A stretch of DNA of 64,000 bases from the NCBI RefSeq assembly GCF_900155945.1, contig NZ_FTMN01000001.1, positions 372,001-436,000 on the forward strand. The letters run 5' to 3'. Position numbers and translations under genes: made by a program. The notes under the pieces are model-generated. The model ran no database searches. It worked only from the letters and a program-made list of their open reading frames with translations, and had not been told where the DNA came from. Position 1 is the stretch's first letter. Every line of letters begins with the position of its first letter. Source of the stretch: Marinobacterium stanieri (GTDB lineage: Bacteria > Pseudomonadota > Gammaproteobacteria > Pseudomonadales > Balneatricaceae). This document shows, in pieces, positions 36,854 through 47,108 of this stretch.

Positions 36854-37542
36854 GCAGCAGCCCTCCGTGAGGCCGGATCAGCGCGACGCTCAAGCCAGGT
36901 AGTCATCAGTGTGGAAATGACGGTCAGTCCCAGGTAGATCACAGCTGCCGCCATGTAGAAGGTAAACGGCTGCTTGGTCGAGCCGGTTGCGACATAGGCC
37001 TGACGCATAAGGTCGTTCAAACCGACCACCGAGACCAGCGCAGTGTCTTTCAACAATACCTGAAACAGGTTTCCCAGCCCCGGCAGCGCCAAGCGCCATA
37101 CCTGTGGCAGGATAATTCGGAAGAAGGTTTTCAGCGGTGTCATGCCCAACGCTTGTGCGGACTCCCACTGCCCTTTGGGTATGGCCTGAATGGCAGCTCG
37201 AAACACCTCGGTGGAATAGGCACCAAAAGCGATCGACAGGGCCGCAACACCCGCAGCAAAGGCGCTGATTTCAATGTATTCGGTATAGCCAAACTGCTCG
37301 GCAATGGCCATCAGGACCATGGAGCCACCGAAATAGATCGTCAGGACCAGCAACAGCTCGGGGATACCACGAATAAAGGTGGTATAGGCGGTTGCCAGCG
37401 CGCGAGCCGGCCAGAAACGGGACAGTTTAGCTGATGCACCAAGCAGGCCGAATATCAGGCCGAATACCAGGCTGGTCAACGCCAGTTTGACCGTCACCCA
37501 GGCGCCGGACAGCAGCAGGTCACCAAAACCAAGTAAATCCAT
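36850..37542 (-). CDS. Basic amino-acid ABC transporter permease (HisQ-like)
   Basis: 230-residue permease, partner of the HisM-like protein. EAA-type loop ESAQALGMTPLKTFFRIILPQVWRLALPGLGNL, several membrane segments and the phrase FIRGIPELLLVLTIYFGG. Starts 51 bases after the binding-protein gene and overlaps the next permease gene. Confidence 0.9.
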   Translation of the reverse strand: MDLLGFGDLLLSGAWVTVKLALTSLVFGLIFGLLGASAKLSRFWPARALATAYTTFIRGIPELLLVLTIYFGGSMVLMAIAEQFGYTEYIEISAFAAGVAALSIAFGAYSTEVFRAAIQAIPKGQWESAQALGMTPLKTFFRIILPQVWRLALPGLGNLFQVLLKDTALVSVVGLNDLMRQAYVATGSTKQPFTFYMAAAVIYLGLTVISTLMTTWLERRADPASRRAAA

Positions 37543-37593
37543 TGAACAGAGTATCCGCTAGCGGAGCCGACCGGGGCCGGCTCCAGTGTGGTA

Positions 37594-38352
37594 TCAGTAG
37601 ATGGAGAACGGGAAGTAACGGGCGTTGATCTTCTCGTAGGTACCATTTTCAACGATCGCCTTGATGGCCGCATTGAATTTCTCTTTCAGCGGGTCACCCT
37701 TGCGGATCGCGATGGCAATTTCGTCATCGATATCGATGTCTTCGCCCTTGAAGTCAAACCCCTTGCCATCCTCGGAACGCATCCAGTCGTAGGCCGGGAA
37801 CTTGTCAGACAGCAGCGCGTCCAGACGGCCGTTGGCCAGGTCCAGATAGGCGTTGTCCTGAGTGTCGTACAGTTTGATATCAACCACGTCAGCCAGGTTA
37901 TCTTCCAGATACTGGCCGGCAATGGTGGCACGCTGAGCACCAACGGTCAGACCTTTCAGGCCAGCTTCGCTGGTATCCAGTTCCTTGCCTTCAGCGGCAA
38001 CGAAAGCCAGTACATTGGAGTAGTAGCGATCGGTAAACTCGACCACGCGCTGACGCTCTTCCGTCACGGACATGGAGGCGATGATGGCGTCATATTTGCG
38101 CCCCATCAAACCGGGAATGATACCGTCCCAGTCCTGCGCCACGATTTCGCAGTCAGCCTTCATTTCAGCACAGAGTGCCTTGGCAATTTCAACATCAAAA
38201 CCGGCCAGTTCACCCTGCTCGTTAATCAGGTTGAACGGCGCGTAGGCACCCTCGGTGGCGATACGAATTTTATCGCCAGCCAGTGCCGCTGTGCTTGTCA
38301 CGGTAGTAACGGCTGCCAGAGCCACTGCAGAGATCAGTTTGTTTATTTTCAT
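37594..38352 (-). CDS. Periplasmic basic amino-acid binding protein
   Basis: 252-residue solute-binding protein. A signal peptide MKINKLISAVALAAVTTVTS leads to cleavage near ALAG, then the SBP family 3 opening DKIRIATEGAYAPFNLIN. ASMSVTEERQRVVEFTDRYY is the family signature. Two cysteines (CAEMKADC) may form a disulphide as in the Lys/Arg/Orn and His binding proteins. The ligand is inferred only at the level of basic amino acids. Confidence 0.92.
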   Translation of the reverse strand: MKINKLISAVALAAVTTVTSTAALAGDKIRIATEGAYAPFNLINEQGELAGFDVEIAKALCAEMKADCEIVAQDWDGIIPGLMGRKYDAIIASMSVTEERQRVVEFTDRYYSNVLAFVAAEGKELDTSEAGLKGLTVGAQRATIAGQYLEDNLADVVDIKLYDTQDNAYLDLANGRLDALLSDKFPAYDWMRSEDGKGFDFKGEDIDIDDEIAIAIRKGDPLKEKFNAAIKAIVENGTYEKINARYFPFSIY

Positions 38353-38413
38353 AGAGTATTCACCGATTCAGTTGTATTGAGATTGACCCTTTTTTCCAGC
38401 AAGATTCAGACCA

Positions 38414-39187
38414 TCATGAATGACTTGCCATGAAGTCCCTTACGCGTTGTGAGCGCGGGCGGTCAAACACTTCCTCCGGGGTACCGGATTCTTCAATCTG
38501 TCCCTGATGCAGGAATACCACCTGACTGGATACCTCACGGGCAAAACGCATTTCGTGGGTCACAATCAACATGGTTCGGCCTTCCTCGGCCAACGAACGC
38601 ATCACCGCCAACACCTCATTAACCAGCTCAGGGTCGAGGGCGGAAGTAGGCTCGTCGAACAACAGGACTTGCGGATCCATCGCCAGTGCGCGAGCAATGG
38701 CAACACGCTGCTGCTGACCACCGGACAGGTTGGCCGGGTAGGCATCCGCCTTGCTCAGCAGCCCGACCCGCTCCAGCAGCTCTTTGGCCCGGCTGACCGC
38801 CTGCTCGCGGGGCTGCTTCAGCACCTGGGTCGGTGCTTCGATGATATTTTCCAGAATGGACTTGTGCGGCCAGAGGTTAAAGCCCTGGAATACGAAACCG
38901 ACCTGGGCGCGCATCCGCTCCAGCTGGCGACGGTTACTGGCCTGAAGGTCGCCGTCCTTGCCCGCTGTCAGTGCCAACTCTTCACCGGCAATGCGAATCT
39001 GCCCCTGACTGGGGCGTTCCAGCAGGTTGATACAACGCAAAAGCGTACTCTTGCCGGAGCCACTGGAACCCAGTATCGAGATCACCTCGCCATCACTGGC
39101 GCTGAGAGAGACGCCTTTCAGTACTTCCAGCGAGCCGTAGGACTTGTGAATGTCGATCAGTTCTAGTGCGGTCTTCTTTTCGCTCAT
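38414..39187 (-). CDS. Basic amino-acid ABC transporter ATP-binding protein
   Basis: 257-residue ATPase of the HisP class. Walker [10 protein letters not shown], signature [15 protein letters not shown], Walker [15 protein letters not shown], and H-loop [10 protein letters not shown]. First gene of the four-gene unit, which has an atypical order (ATPase, binding protein, two permeases). The ATG at 39187 is chosen over the TTG two codons upstream. Confidence 0.93.
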   Translation of the reverse strand: MSEKKTALELIDIHKSYGSLEVLKGVSLSASDGEVISILGSSGSGKSTLLRCINLLERPSQGQIRIAGEELALTAGKDGDLQASNRRQLERMRAQVGFVFQGFNLWPHKSILENIIEAPTQVLKQPREQAVSRAKELLERVGLLSKADAYPANLSGGQQQRVAIARALAMDPQVLLFDEPTSALDPELVNEVLAVMRSLAEEGRTMLIVTHEMRFAREVSSQVVFLHQGQIEESGTPEEVFDRPRSQRVRDFMASHS

Positions 39188-39304
39188 GGACAACCCGGTA
39201 GGCCATAGGACCTTTGGTCAAATTAAACGGCGGATAGTACTACTTTTGCTGTAAAGCGTCACCTTCTGGCCTCATATTCCAGAAATGTGCTAATTACGGT
39301 TTTC

Positions 39305-39787
39305 TTATGACCTGGCCAGGGCTTCCAGCTCAGCCCCTGTCAAACGGTATACCGTCCAGCCATCCATCGGCTTGGCACCCAGTGACTGATAGAAGCCGAT
39401 GGCAGGTTCATTCCAGTCCAGAACCGACCATTCAAAACGTCCGCAGCCTTTGGACACAGCAATACCCGCCAGGTGCTTGAGCAGCGCCTTGCCCGCTCCG
39501 ACCTTGCGATATGCCGGCGACACATACAGATCCTCAAGATACATGCCGTTTCGACCCAGCCAGGTCGAGTAATTGTAAAAGTACACGGCAAAGCCCACCG
39601 GCTCACCTGCTACCTCACAAATGACCGCTTCAACAGTAGACTCAGGTCCAAAGATGCTGGCTTGAATATCAGCTTCCGTCGCGACTACCGCTTCCGGCTC
39701 CTTCTCATAGTTGGCCAACTCCTGAACGAACCTGAGCATAAGACTGGCATCGTCTGCAGTCGCATTTCTGATTTCAACCGGGTGCAT
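39305..39787 (-). CDS. GNAT-family N-acetyltransferase
   Basis: 160 residues, a single GNAT fold. The acetyl-CoA loop reads YRKVGAGKALLKHLAGIA, motif A-like LEDLYVSPAYR precedes it, and the C-terminal WNEPAIGFYQSLGAKPMDGW is typical of the diamine or spermidine acetyltransferase-like subgroup. The acceptor is unknown. AGGAGA precedes the ATG. Monocistronic. Confidence 0.85.
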   Translation of the reverse strand: MHPVEIRNATADDASLMLRFVQELANYEKEPEAVVATEADIQASIFGPESTVEAVICEVAGEPVGFAVYFYNYSTWLGRNGMYLEDLYVSPAYRKVGAGKALLKHLAGIAVSKGCGRFEWSVLDWNEPAIGFYQSLGAKPMDGWTVYRLTGAELEALARS

Positions 39788-39835
39788 TCCTTTCTCCTTC
39801 TATGCTTAGGCCGATAAAGCTGATTGTGCGGGCAC

Positions 39836-39863
39836 AAAAAAGCCGGCCCTGTTTTGGCCGGCT
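39836..39863 (-). terminator. Terminator of the HD-GYP gene
   Basis: 8-bp stem AGCCGGCC/GGCCGGCT with a 7-base loop; leftward it ends in TTTTTT. Confidence 0.85.
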
Positions 39864-39928
39864 ATTGTACGTTGCCATGAACTGCATGCCAGTACCCTGC
39901 GCTTCTGGCCCGATCTGGTACCGACGAC

Positions 39929-42787
39929 TCACCCCTCCCCTTTGGCCAGCAGCCAAAGCTGGCGACGGTCAACGGTATCGATCTGCTCCTCAGGCAGGTA
40001 GCGACGGGCATATTCCAGATACACTTCAGATTCAAGGAACAACTTGAATACGGCCCGATCCAGATGCCCGTCCCGCGCCATGAAAGCCAGAATCCGCAGC
40101 GATTCGGAAAGAGTCTTGGCTTTCTTGTAAGGTCGGTCTGCGGCAGTGAGTGCTTCAAACACGTCAGCCAACGCCATGATACGCTCGGGAATACTGAGCT
40201 CACCGGCGTGAAGCCGACGCGGATAGCCCTGGCCATCAACACGCTCGTGGTGGTTACCTGCAATTTCCGGCATGCGACGCAGTTGCCGCGGCAGCGGCAG
40301 GCTTGTCAGCATGCGAATCGTTTGCACAATGTGATTATTGATACTGAAACGCTCTTCCGGGGTCAGTGTGCCGTAGCGCTGGGTCAGGTTATAGATTTCG
40401 CCCAGATTTTGCTGATGCTGCGGCAACTTCATATCAAAGCCCCAGACATTGTCAGGGTTGTCAGCTTCAACTGGCGGGCGGCGACCATTCCATGACACCA
40501 GATGTTCAGGGCGATCCGACAGTAAAGGCTCGGTAACCGGCAGCTCGCCTTCAGAGGGCATGCGTTCCAGCTCGATTTCGGCAAGCCCCAGGCGTTTATC
40601 GAAGTTGCGCTCCCAGGTGCGTTGCGCGATACGATGGACGTCGGCCAAATCTTCATCTGTCACTGATTCAGCCCCCAGGTTGAGCCGTGCCACCCGCTCG
40701 AAGTCAGCCTGCAGACTTGCCTGCTCCTGCAGTAACCGCTCGTGTAAACCGGCTTCGTTCTCCTGCGCCAGCAGCCCCTTCAAATAGCGAATTTCGGCAT
40801 CACGCCAAAGCACTTCAAAGCGAGTCCGCACCTCATGAATACGGTTATACAACGCGTCCAGTTTGACACTTTTATCCAGCACGTATTCGGGCGTGGTTAT
40901 CTTGCCGCAGTCATGCAGCCAGGCCGCCAGATGAAACTCATACCGCTGCTCTTCGCTCATCTGGAAGCGTTCAAACTCACCGTCACTGCTTTTGCATGCC
41001 TCATCTACCATCATCTGTGCCAGTTCGGGCACACGTTCACAATGACCGCTGGTATGGGGCGATTTGGCATCAATCGCATCGGCCAGCAAATGCACGATGG
41101 CATCCAGCAACCGTTTTTGGGCTTCAATCAGCTGGCGGGTTTCAATCGCCGTTGCCGCCGATCCTGACAGTTCATCGACAAAATTGGCCAAGGCCTGCTG
41201 TGCCTTGGGATCAGTATCGGTAATACGCAGCACCATAAAGCCAGCCGGCTCAATCTCACGACCCTTCAAGGGCGTGACCAGCCAGTGCCCCTGACCATCC
41301 GGCAAGGCTTTTTCCAGCTGCGCGCCAAGCATCTTGCTGTTGTTGCTGTCGCCCTTGACTGTGCGTGGCAGGCGTGTGGACTCTTCCCGACCACTGGCCA
41401 GTGTCAGCGTTGAGGTCTCGGGGTCAAGCAGATAGATCGAACTCTCTTCAGCCTCGATACTGGCCTTGAGGTGTTCAGCCACACCCGGCAGCATGCGCTC
41501 TAGCTGCTGCTCACGCGCAAGTGTATGGCTGATGGCCTGGAAGTGACGAATCGCATTCGCCATCCCTCCCAGTACTTCATTGAGCTGGTTAACTTCACGC
41601 ACACCAGAAGGCTTAATACCCGAGCGGCTGAAATCGAAACGCGCCAGCTCACGCACCCAACTCGACAGTCGATCAAGTGGGCGGGTCAGACGATAGGCCA
41701 TGGCTGCACCGATAAACAGCGCCAGCAGAGTGATTGAGAGTGCCCAGTATACATAGGCCTGACGCCGGTCCCTGATCCCGGCAAGGAGTTCACTGGCAGG
41801 CACTGCCATCAGTAGCTCAAGTGAAGCGCCCTGCATGGCTAACAAAGGTTGTCGCAAACCGAACCACTGCTCTTCGCCCTCGTTAAATTGCACCATGCGG
41901 CCATCCAGTTTGGAGACGGCTCTCATCTTTTCGAGTGCGGGTACGCCCAGCTCCCCCAGATTGGCCAGACGCACATCCTTGCCCTGCTGAATCAGCATGG
42001 CATTCAGATCCGGCCAGGCCACCACCGTGCCCGTGGGGTCAACAACTACCAGCCGGTGCGCACCTTTGGGCTTAAGCGCAGCCAACTCGCGCGAAATTTC
42101 TTCCACCGACGCATCAATGCCAACGACCCCACCACTGGCTGATTGCCGAGACAGGGTTACCCCCACTTCACGGGTGGTAAAAAACAGATAAGGAGATGTC
42201 AGTACGGGCTCTGACTTCCCCTGGGCTTCCTCGTACCAGGGCCTGAGGGTTGGATCAAAGCTATAGTCGGGGACCTCTCGCCTTTCCACCAGCGCCATTT
42301 TGCTGTCAAAAAACAGCCAGTAGCGCTCAACACGATCGGTATCGATGTGGTCGACACTTTGCACCATCCACATTGCCTGTTCAGGTGCGTTCAATAATTG
42401 GCGCACGCGATCAGACTTAAGCTGACGCAGGAGCACAAAATCCTTGTCAGGATAGCCCGCATAGATGGCACTGGTAACAGGGTTGGATTGGAGAACCTGT
42501 ACCAGTAATGGCAGGCGTTCGAGCCGCTGTTCAAGCGAGCGGGCTTCAAGGAGGGTATCGTGCACCAGCAGCTGGATACTGTTTTGCACTGGTGCCAACA
42601 GGCTCAGATTGGCACTATCCAGACGCCCGGCAAGGTGTTCAGAAGAGGATTCGGCCGCTTCCAGCAACAGGTCCCGCTGGTCGATATACGCCCGCGTGAT
42701 GAGAATGGCACTTAGCAGCAGTGTGATGCCCACGATCACCGTGACCATCACCCATTGCAACGGGAAACCGCGTCTGGAAAGCGCCAT
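39929..42787 (-). CDS. Cache-HAMP-GAF-HD-GYP phosphodiesterase
   Basis: 952-residue membrane sensor and probable cyclic-di-GMP phosphodiesterase. Membrane segments at about 15-35 and 335-358 flank a periplasmic dCache sensor; a HAMP linker, a GAF-like domain (about 430-560) and the HD-GYP domain follow. H577-x(n) region HTSGHCERVPELAQ, the HDCGK pair near residue 624 and HHERVDGQGYPRRL near 844 hold the metal ligands and the GYP signature. A 100-residue charged insert (about 650-760) is unusual. Ligand unknown. Confidence 0.9.
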   Translation of the reverse strand: MALSRRGFPLQWVMVTVIVGITLLLSAILITRAYIDQRDLLLEAAESSSEHLAGRLDSANLSLLAPVQNSIQLLVHDTLLEARSLEQRLERLPLLVQVLQSNPVTSAIYAGYPDKDFVLLRQLKSDRVRQLLNAPEQAMWMVQSVDHIDTDRVERYWLFFDSKMALVERREVPDYSFDPTLRPWYEEAQGKSEPVLTSPYLFFTTREVGVTLSRQSASGGVVGIDASVEEISRELAALKPKGAHRLVVVDPTGTVVAWPDLNAMLIQQGKDVRLANLGELGVPALEKMRAVSKLDGRMVQFNEGEEQWFGLRQPLLAMQGASLELLMAVPASELLAGIRDRRQAYVYWALSITLLALFIGAAMAYRLTRPLDRLSSWVRELARFDFSRSGIKPSGVREVNQLNEVLGGMANAIRHFQAISHTLAREQQLERMLPGVAEHLKASIEAEESSIYLLDPETSTLTLASGREESTRLPRTVKGDSNNSKMLGAQLEKALPDGQGHWLVTPLKGREIEPAGFMVLRITDTDPKAQQALANFVDELSGSAATAIETRQLIEAQKRLLDAIVHLLADAIDAKSPHTSGHCERVPELAQMMVDEACKSSDGEFERFQMSEEQRYEFHLAAWLHDCGKITTPEYVLDKSVKLDALYNRIHEVRTRFEVLWRDAEIRYLKGLLAQENEAGLHERLLQEQASLQADFERVARLNLGAESVTDEDLADVHRIAQRTWERNFDKRLGLAEIELERMPSEGELPVTEPLLSDRPEHLVSWNGRRPPVEADNPDNVWGFDMKLPQHQQNLGEIYNLTQRYGTLTPEERFSINNHIVQTIRMLTSLPLPRQLRRMPEIAGNHHERVDGQGYPRRLHAGELSIPERIMALADVFEALTAADRPYKKAKTLSESLRILAFMARDGHLDRAVFKLFLESEVYLEYARRYLPEEQIDTVDRRQLWLLAKGEG

Positions 42788-42851
42788 TTCAAATCCTCTC
42801 TGAGTGGCAACAAAAATCCTTGATGTTGGAGTATAGATCAGCCGATAAGCA

Positions 42852-43880
42852 TTAGTTTCCGATCATGATAGCGACCCATCGCGTCGATGGGCTTTGTTCC
42901 AGCGCAATTTTAACGATCATGGTGAGCGGAATAGACAGGAACATGCCCGCCGGCCCAAACATCCAGCCCCACACCATCAAGGAGAGGAATACCACCAGAG
43001 GCGACAACCCCAGCCCTGTGCCCATATAGCGTGGTTCCAGTACATTCCCCATGAGTAAGTTGACGGCAATATAGCCGGCCGCCACCAGCGCGGCATCGGG
43101 CAAACCCAGTTGAACAATGGACAGCAGTACCGCCGGCACCGCGGCAATGATCGAACCCACATTGGGAATGAAGTTCATCAGCGCAGCCACCAGCCCCCAC
43201 AGAGGCGCAAAGTCCACGCCCAGGAACCATAACCAGGTGGTAATCAGAAAACCGGTCGCAATACTGATCGTGGTTTTGATCACCAGATATTTGTTCACCT
43301 TACGCACGAAATCATCCGCTTGCTCCAGTGAATGCTCAGCACTGGGCAACGCCTTGTGCAGCTTATCCCCCAGCAGGGTTGCTTCCATGAGCAGGAAGAT
43401 CACGACAAATACGATCAACATCAGATCCGTCAGCAACCCACCCAGGTTGGTCAGAGCATTGCCTGCCAGACGCATCAAGGAGCCCGGATTGAAGTGATTG
43501 AGAAACTGCTCGCGGGTAACAGGCAGTCCAAGACGCTCAAAGAAAGGCAGGAGTTTAACCGCCTCTTCCTGAAGCCGGGCCTGGTAGGTGGGTAGCCTGA
43601 GAGTAAAGGTGTCTATCGCCGAGCCGACAAACAGCACCAGTACCCAGCTGAAAATCATCAGCGTAAACACCAGCAGCAGGATTGCCAACCAGGGCGGCAC
43701 CTTGTGAGAGGTCATCCAGGCCAGCGGCGGGGCACAGATAATGGCGATGAAAATGGCCAGCAGCATGGGCACGACAATCGCTTCAGCCACCTTCAAGGCG
43801 CCCAAAACAATCATCAATGCCGCCAGCCCCAGCAGCCATTTAAACCCTGAGGAAAAACTCGCTCCGTTGAAATCCGACAT
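42852..43880 (-). CDS. AI-2E family transporter (PerM/TqsA type)
   Basis: 342-residue polytopic membrane protein of the AI-2E exporter/PerM family, about eight membrane segments. The family phrase LLTDLMLIVFVVIFLLME and GLVAALMNFIPNVGSIIAAVPAVLLS are present. Members export AI-2 or act as sodium or lipid-linked transporters; the substrate here is unknown. AGGAG precedes the ATG. Confidence 0.88.
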   Translation of the reverse strand: MSDFNGASFSSGFKWLLGLAALMIVLGALKVAEAIVVPMLLAIFIAIICAPPLAWMTSHKVPPWLAILLLVFTLMIFSWVLVLFVGSAIDTFTLRLPTYQARLQEEAVKLLPFFERLGLPVTREQFLNHFNPGSLMRLAGNALTNLGGLLTDLMLIVFVVIFLLMEATLLGDKLHKALPSAEHSLEQADDFVRKVNKYLVIKTTISIATGFLITTWLWFLGVDFAPLWGLVAALMNFIPNVGSIIAAVPAVLLSIVQLGLPDAALVAAGYIAVNLLMGNVLEPRYMGTGLGLSPLVVFLSLMVWGWMFGPAGMFLSIPLTMIVKIALEQSPSTRWVAIMIGN

Positions 43881-43911
43881 AGGTGACGGCTCCTGTGATC
43901 GCAGACCCGGT

Positions 43912-44310
43912 TCAGGCCTCTTCCTTGAAATGAACTTCCAGCGTTGCTTTTTGCTCAGCGGTCAGGCTCTGGGCGCAACCATTGGCAAAATCATAGCGCA
44001 CCATGTAGGCCTTGCCCCGGGCACCCAGCTTTCCGTCCTGCCAAGCCTCCTGCAGCACCGTGAAAGAACTGTTACCAATTTTGCAGATGAACGTGCGAAT
44101 CTCGACATCACGGCCATAAAACAGCTCGCCAACAAAGTCGATTTCGATACGCGCCATGATCAACTCCCACTTTTTAGTGTCGAGATCCGGCGTAAAAATT
44201 CGAAACAGGTCATTGCGCGCGCCCTCAAACCACTGTGGCAGACGGGTATTATTGATATGGCCCAGCCCGTCAGTGTCGTAAAAAGCGGGTGTCAGGGTTT
44301 GCGAGAACAT
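43912..44310 (-). CDS. Hotdog-fold acyl-CoA thioesterase (4HBT)
   Basis: 132 residues of the YbgC/FadM-like 4-hydroxybenzoyl-CoA thioesterase group. The active-site aspartate lies in FYDTDGLGHINN (D12/D14), followed by the WFEGARNDLF helix and the IEIDFVGELFYGRDVEIRT strand. Probably hydrolyses acyl-CoA esters in the cytosol. AAGGAA precedes the ATG. Stands alone. Confidence 0.85.
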   Translation of the reverse strand: MFSQTLTPAFYDTDGLGHINNTRLPQWFEGARNDLFRIFTPDLDTKKWELIMARIEIDFVGELFYGRDVEIRTFICKIGNSSFTVLQEAWQDGKLGARGKAYMVRYDFANGCAQSLTAEQKATLEVHFKEEA

Positions 44311-44401
44311 CGTGGTAACTTCCTTTCACTCATATTTGCGCCCAGTATATCAGTGCAGACAGGATTCCCGTCCAGCTTCCACCCGCTCGGGTGCCCGCTT
44401 C

Positions 44402-45097
44402 CTACAACGCTGGCACCTTGAAACGCGTATCCTGGTATTGCATGACAACGGCGCGTGGAATGATGGAAATAACCCTCAACCCCGGGCGAACAAAGTCCTG
44501 CTCCCGCATGACTCTCCCCTCATACTTCACCAGACGTGAAGCGGGATCTTCTGCGTAAATATGTACCGAGAATCTCAGCCCCTGCAGCTCCCGTTGCTGC
44601 GAAGCCGGTAGTTGACGCAGATATGGCAGTCCCTCAAACGGGTCTGTGCTTATCAACCGGGCTTCCCCCACTGGCTCTTCCACCGGGGCTGACTCGGTCG
44701 TGACAGCTGGCGTTTGCTGAGGCGTCAGGTTCCGGTTTTGCCCCCTGGTCGCACCAGCAGAATCAGCCGCAGGCGCTCCGAGCTCAATCCTTACCCCCTT
44801 GAACGCCGACACCCTGTCTGTGGCAGAAACATCCTGTGGGGGGGCCGCCGCTGCCACAGGCGGGTCAGTATCAGTTCGATCATCTGCTTTGGTTATTGCC
44901 TGCTTCGCATTTTGCCCCTGCCATAACCAGACACCCAATAACAGCAGGATCAGCACCAGCAGTACGCGACCGAACGCCTTTCCTGACACGGCTTGTGCCG
45001 GTTCGGCTGGCACAGCATCAGGTGAGCCACCTCTGTCAGCCTGGCGTTCCGACCGCTGCCGGGTTGAAGCTTTTAGTGCATCGTGAATATAGGACAT
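44402..45097 (-). CDS. gspB: GspB-like component of GspAB
   Basis: 231 residues. Short cytosolic start MSYIHDALKASTRQR, a membrane segment near residues 45-62, a Pro/Ala/Thr-rich periplasmic link and a C-terminal GspB domain (LPYLRQLPASQQRELQGLRFSVHIYA ... RVISIIPRAVVMQYQDTRF). GspAB complexes help the GspD secretin assemble across peptidoglycan in some T2SS. The ATG at 45097 has GAGG nine bases upstream; the preceding gspA stop lies 17 bases upstream. The T2SS genes are 12 kb away, on the same strand. Confidence 0.85.
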   Translation of the reverse strand: MSYIHDALKASTRQRSERQADRGGSPDAVPAEPAQAVSGKAFGRVLLVLILLLLGVWLWQGQNAKQAITKADDRTDTDPPVAAAAPPQDVSATDRVSAFKGVRIELGAPAADSAGATRGQNRNLTPQQTPAVTTESAPVEEPVGEARLISTDPFEGLPYLRQLPASQQRELQGLRFSVHIYAEDPASRLVKYEGRVMREQDFVRPGLRVISIIPRAVVMQYQDTRFKVPAL

Positions 45098-45113
45098 CTC
45101 AGAGGACCTCACT

Positions 45114-46889
45114 TCAGCCACTCAAACGCGGCAACTCGGGCTGCAGCAGGCTATTTAGTCGAATCAACGTGAGGGGCCCGGCAATGCCATCCACTGCCAA
45201 CCCCTGTTGCTGCTGAAAATGTTTGACCTGTAAATAAAGCTGGGCATCGTAGTTCAGCTTTCTATCAGCCTTCTCTCCCCGCTGTTGCGCCAGCTGACGG
45301 TTCAACCAGTCGACACCCGCCCCTTGGCTTCCTGGCCATAAGGGCCCCGGGTATTCGGGAGGCTGACGCCAAAGCAACGTGAACTGCCCGCCCCACAGCT
45401 CCTTCAAGCGTGATACGGGTATCTTGTGGACCTGAGCATTGACAATAACCTCAGCCCACCCTGCTTCCAGCTGGACCAGAAGTGCTTCGTAGTCCTGTTC
45501 CTCTGCCTTCAACGTAATCACTGCAGGACGGTCCAACTGCATGAGCTGTAGCATGGTGCCTTGCATCGACAAACATCCCAGCCCGTGCCGGGCGGCATAG
45601 TCGCACACGACAGGGTCCTGACGCGGGTCGTACTCCAGCTGCCAAATTGAGAACAACTCCATGTAGGCCAGCACCTGGGCGAGGTTCACATCCTCTGGAG
45701 CCGGCCATTCAGCATGACTAACTGGCTGCCCATTGGTGAGCCCAACATTCGCATTGGACACCTGTGTTGCCTCAAAGCCATTGCCCACATCCATGCCCAC
45801 ATCGAAGTCACTGGACACCGCAACATTTTCCAGGCCGGTATCACCTTTTTCCCAGGGGAAAAGCTGCTGACGCAGTACGACAAGGTCTGCCTCGCCAAGC
45901 ACTGGTGCCTGCTGCTCTTTTACAAACGCCTGCCAACTCAGGTACTCGGGCACTTTCAGCTGCCCACTGAATAGTATGGATAACCCAAGCCCGGTACCCC
46001 AGCCAAGCAGTCCCAACAAAATGACCAGTGACACCCAAAACAGCATGGAGCGCCGAGGGTGCAAACAGGCTCCGCTTTCGTCCCCTAACACCTCCCTGGC
46101 CGCTTTTTGCAGGGTTTTAACCGTGACCTCATTTCCGGTTTGAACATAGGTTCCCAGCAAGGCACGGTCACATATTTGATTGATAACTCTGGGCAGACCT
46201 GAGGAGAGGCGATAGAGGCAGTCGATGGTGGCAGCGGGGAAAACAGGACGACTGAGACCGGCCACATGCAAGCGATGTTCGATGTAACGTTTCAGATCCG
46301 GCTCTGACAAGGGCCCGAGATGGTATCGGGCGCTGACACGCTGGGACAGTTGGCGCAGATCATCACGGGCCAACCGCGTCAGCAGTTCCGGCTGGCCCAG
46401 CAGTACTACACGCAGTAACTTGGCTTCACTGGTTTCCAGGTTAGTGAGCAGGCGAACCTGCTCCAGAGCCTCAAACGAAAGCTGCTGTCCCTCATCGATG
46501 ATGAGCAGGGTGTTGCGCCCCTGTGCATGCTGCTGCAAGAGAAAGTCATAGATCAAGCTGCACAATTGTTTCATGGAGGGTGCAGAGCCCGCCTCTGTCT
46601 CTATGCGTAACTCTTCACAAATGGCTTCCAACAGTTCTCGCGGCTCCAGTTGCGGATTCAGAATCAGAGCAAAGTCGGTTGTGTCAGGCAGGTGTTCAAT
46701 TAAATGCCGGGAAAGAGTGGTCTTGCCGGTACCGACCTCGCCGGTCAGAAGGATAAAACTGCCATCAGCAGTAATACCGTAAAGCAGGTGTGCCAGTGCC
46801 TCTTCGTGCTGCTCACTCATATAGAGATAGCGCGGGTTGGGCGCAATGGAGAATGGGGGCTCCTGTAAGCCAAAATAATCACAATACAT
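45114..46889 (-). CDS. gspA: GspA/ExeA-like ATPase with peptidoglycan-binding domain
   Basis: 591 residues. AAA+ domain with Walker A GEVGTGKT at residues 50-57, Walker B LLIIDEGQQL near 125-131 and R-finger region, a membrane segment near 282-305, and a periplasmic part ending in a peptidoglycan-binding domain (LYLQVKHFQQQQGLAVDGIAGPLTLIRLNSLL). This is the architecture of ExeA, which works with ExeB/GspB to open a path through the wall for the secretin. The family resemblance is strong, including MYCDYFGLQEPPFSIAPNP at the start. It opens a two-gene unit divergent from the sigma-54 activator gene. Confidence 0.92.
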   Translation of the reverse strand: MYCDYFGLQEPPFSIAPNPRYLYMSEQHEEALAHLLYGITADGSFILLTGEVGTGKTTLSRHLIEHLPDTTDFALILNPQLEPRELLEAICEELRIETEAGSAPSMKQLCSLIYDFLLQQHAQGRNTLLIIDEGQQLSFEALEQVRLLTNLETSEAKLLRVVLLGQPELLTRLARDDLRQLSQRVSARYHLGPLSEPDLKRYIEHRLHVAGLSRPVFPAATIDCLYRLSSGLPRVINQICDRALLGTYVQTGNEVTVKTLQKAAREVLGDESGACLHPRRSMLFWVSLVILLGLLGWGTGLGLSILFSGQLKVPEYLSWQAFVKEQQAPVLGEADLVVLRQQLFPWEKGDTGLENVAVSSDFDVGMDVGNGFEATQVSNANVGLTNGQPVSHAEWPAPEDVNLAQVLAYMELFSIWQLEYDPRQDPVVCDYAARHGLGCLSMQGTMLQLMQLDRPAVITLKAEEQDYEALLVQLEAGWAEVIVNAQVHKIPVSRLKELWGGQFTLLWRQPPEYPGPLWPGSQGAGVDWLNRQLAQQRGEKADRKLNYDAQLYLQVKHFQQQQGLAVDGIAGPLTLIRLNSLLQPELPRLSG

Positions 46890-46997
46890 GACACATCACC
46901 TTTCTTGTGCCAATTTCAGTTAACTATAGCTTCCGCCTGTCATAATTGTGGGCCACTAAGGCTTAAAAGGATTCATTGGAGATGAAAAACAAGCATC

Positions 46998-47013
46998 ATG
47001 AATGATAATTCAT
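46998..47013. repeat. ATGAAT-GATA-ATTCAT dyad in the gspA/activator gap
   Basis: Perfect 6-base arms around GATA between gspA and the sigma-54 activator gene, 110 bases upstream of each start. Possible operator. Confidence 0.3.
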
Positions 47014-47108
47014 TGAGTAATATTTCAGTGCTTATTCAATAAACAGACTACACTTTTAATATACAGTGCCCCCGCCCTTCCCGGTTGTTCAGCCGCGAGG
47101 TTAATAAA

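Noticed and set aside
46890-46925. Sigma-54 site (TTGGCACAAGAAAGG) before gspA
   Set aside because: It lacks TTGC at the right place and its -12 would lie only a few bases from the start codon, overlapping the ribosome site.
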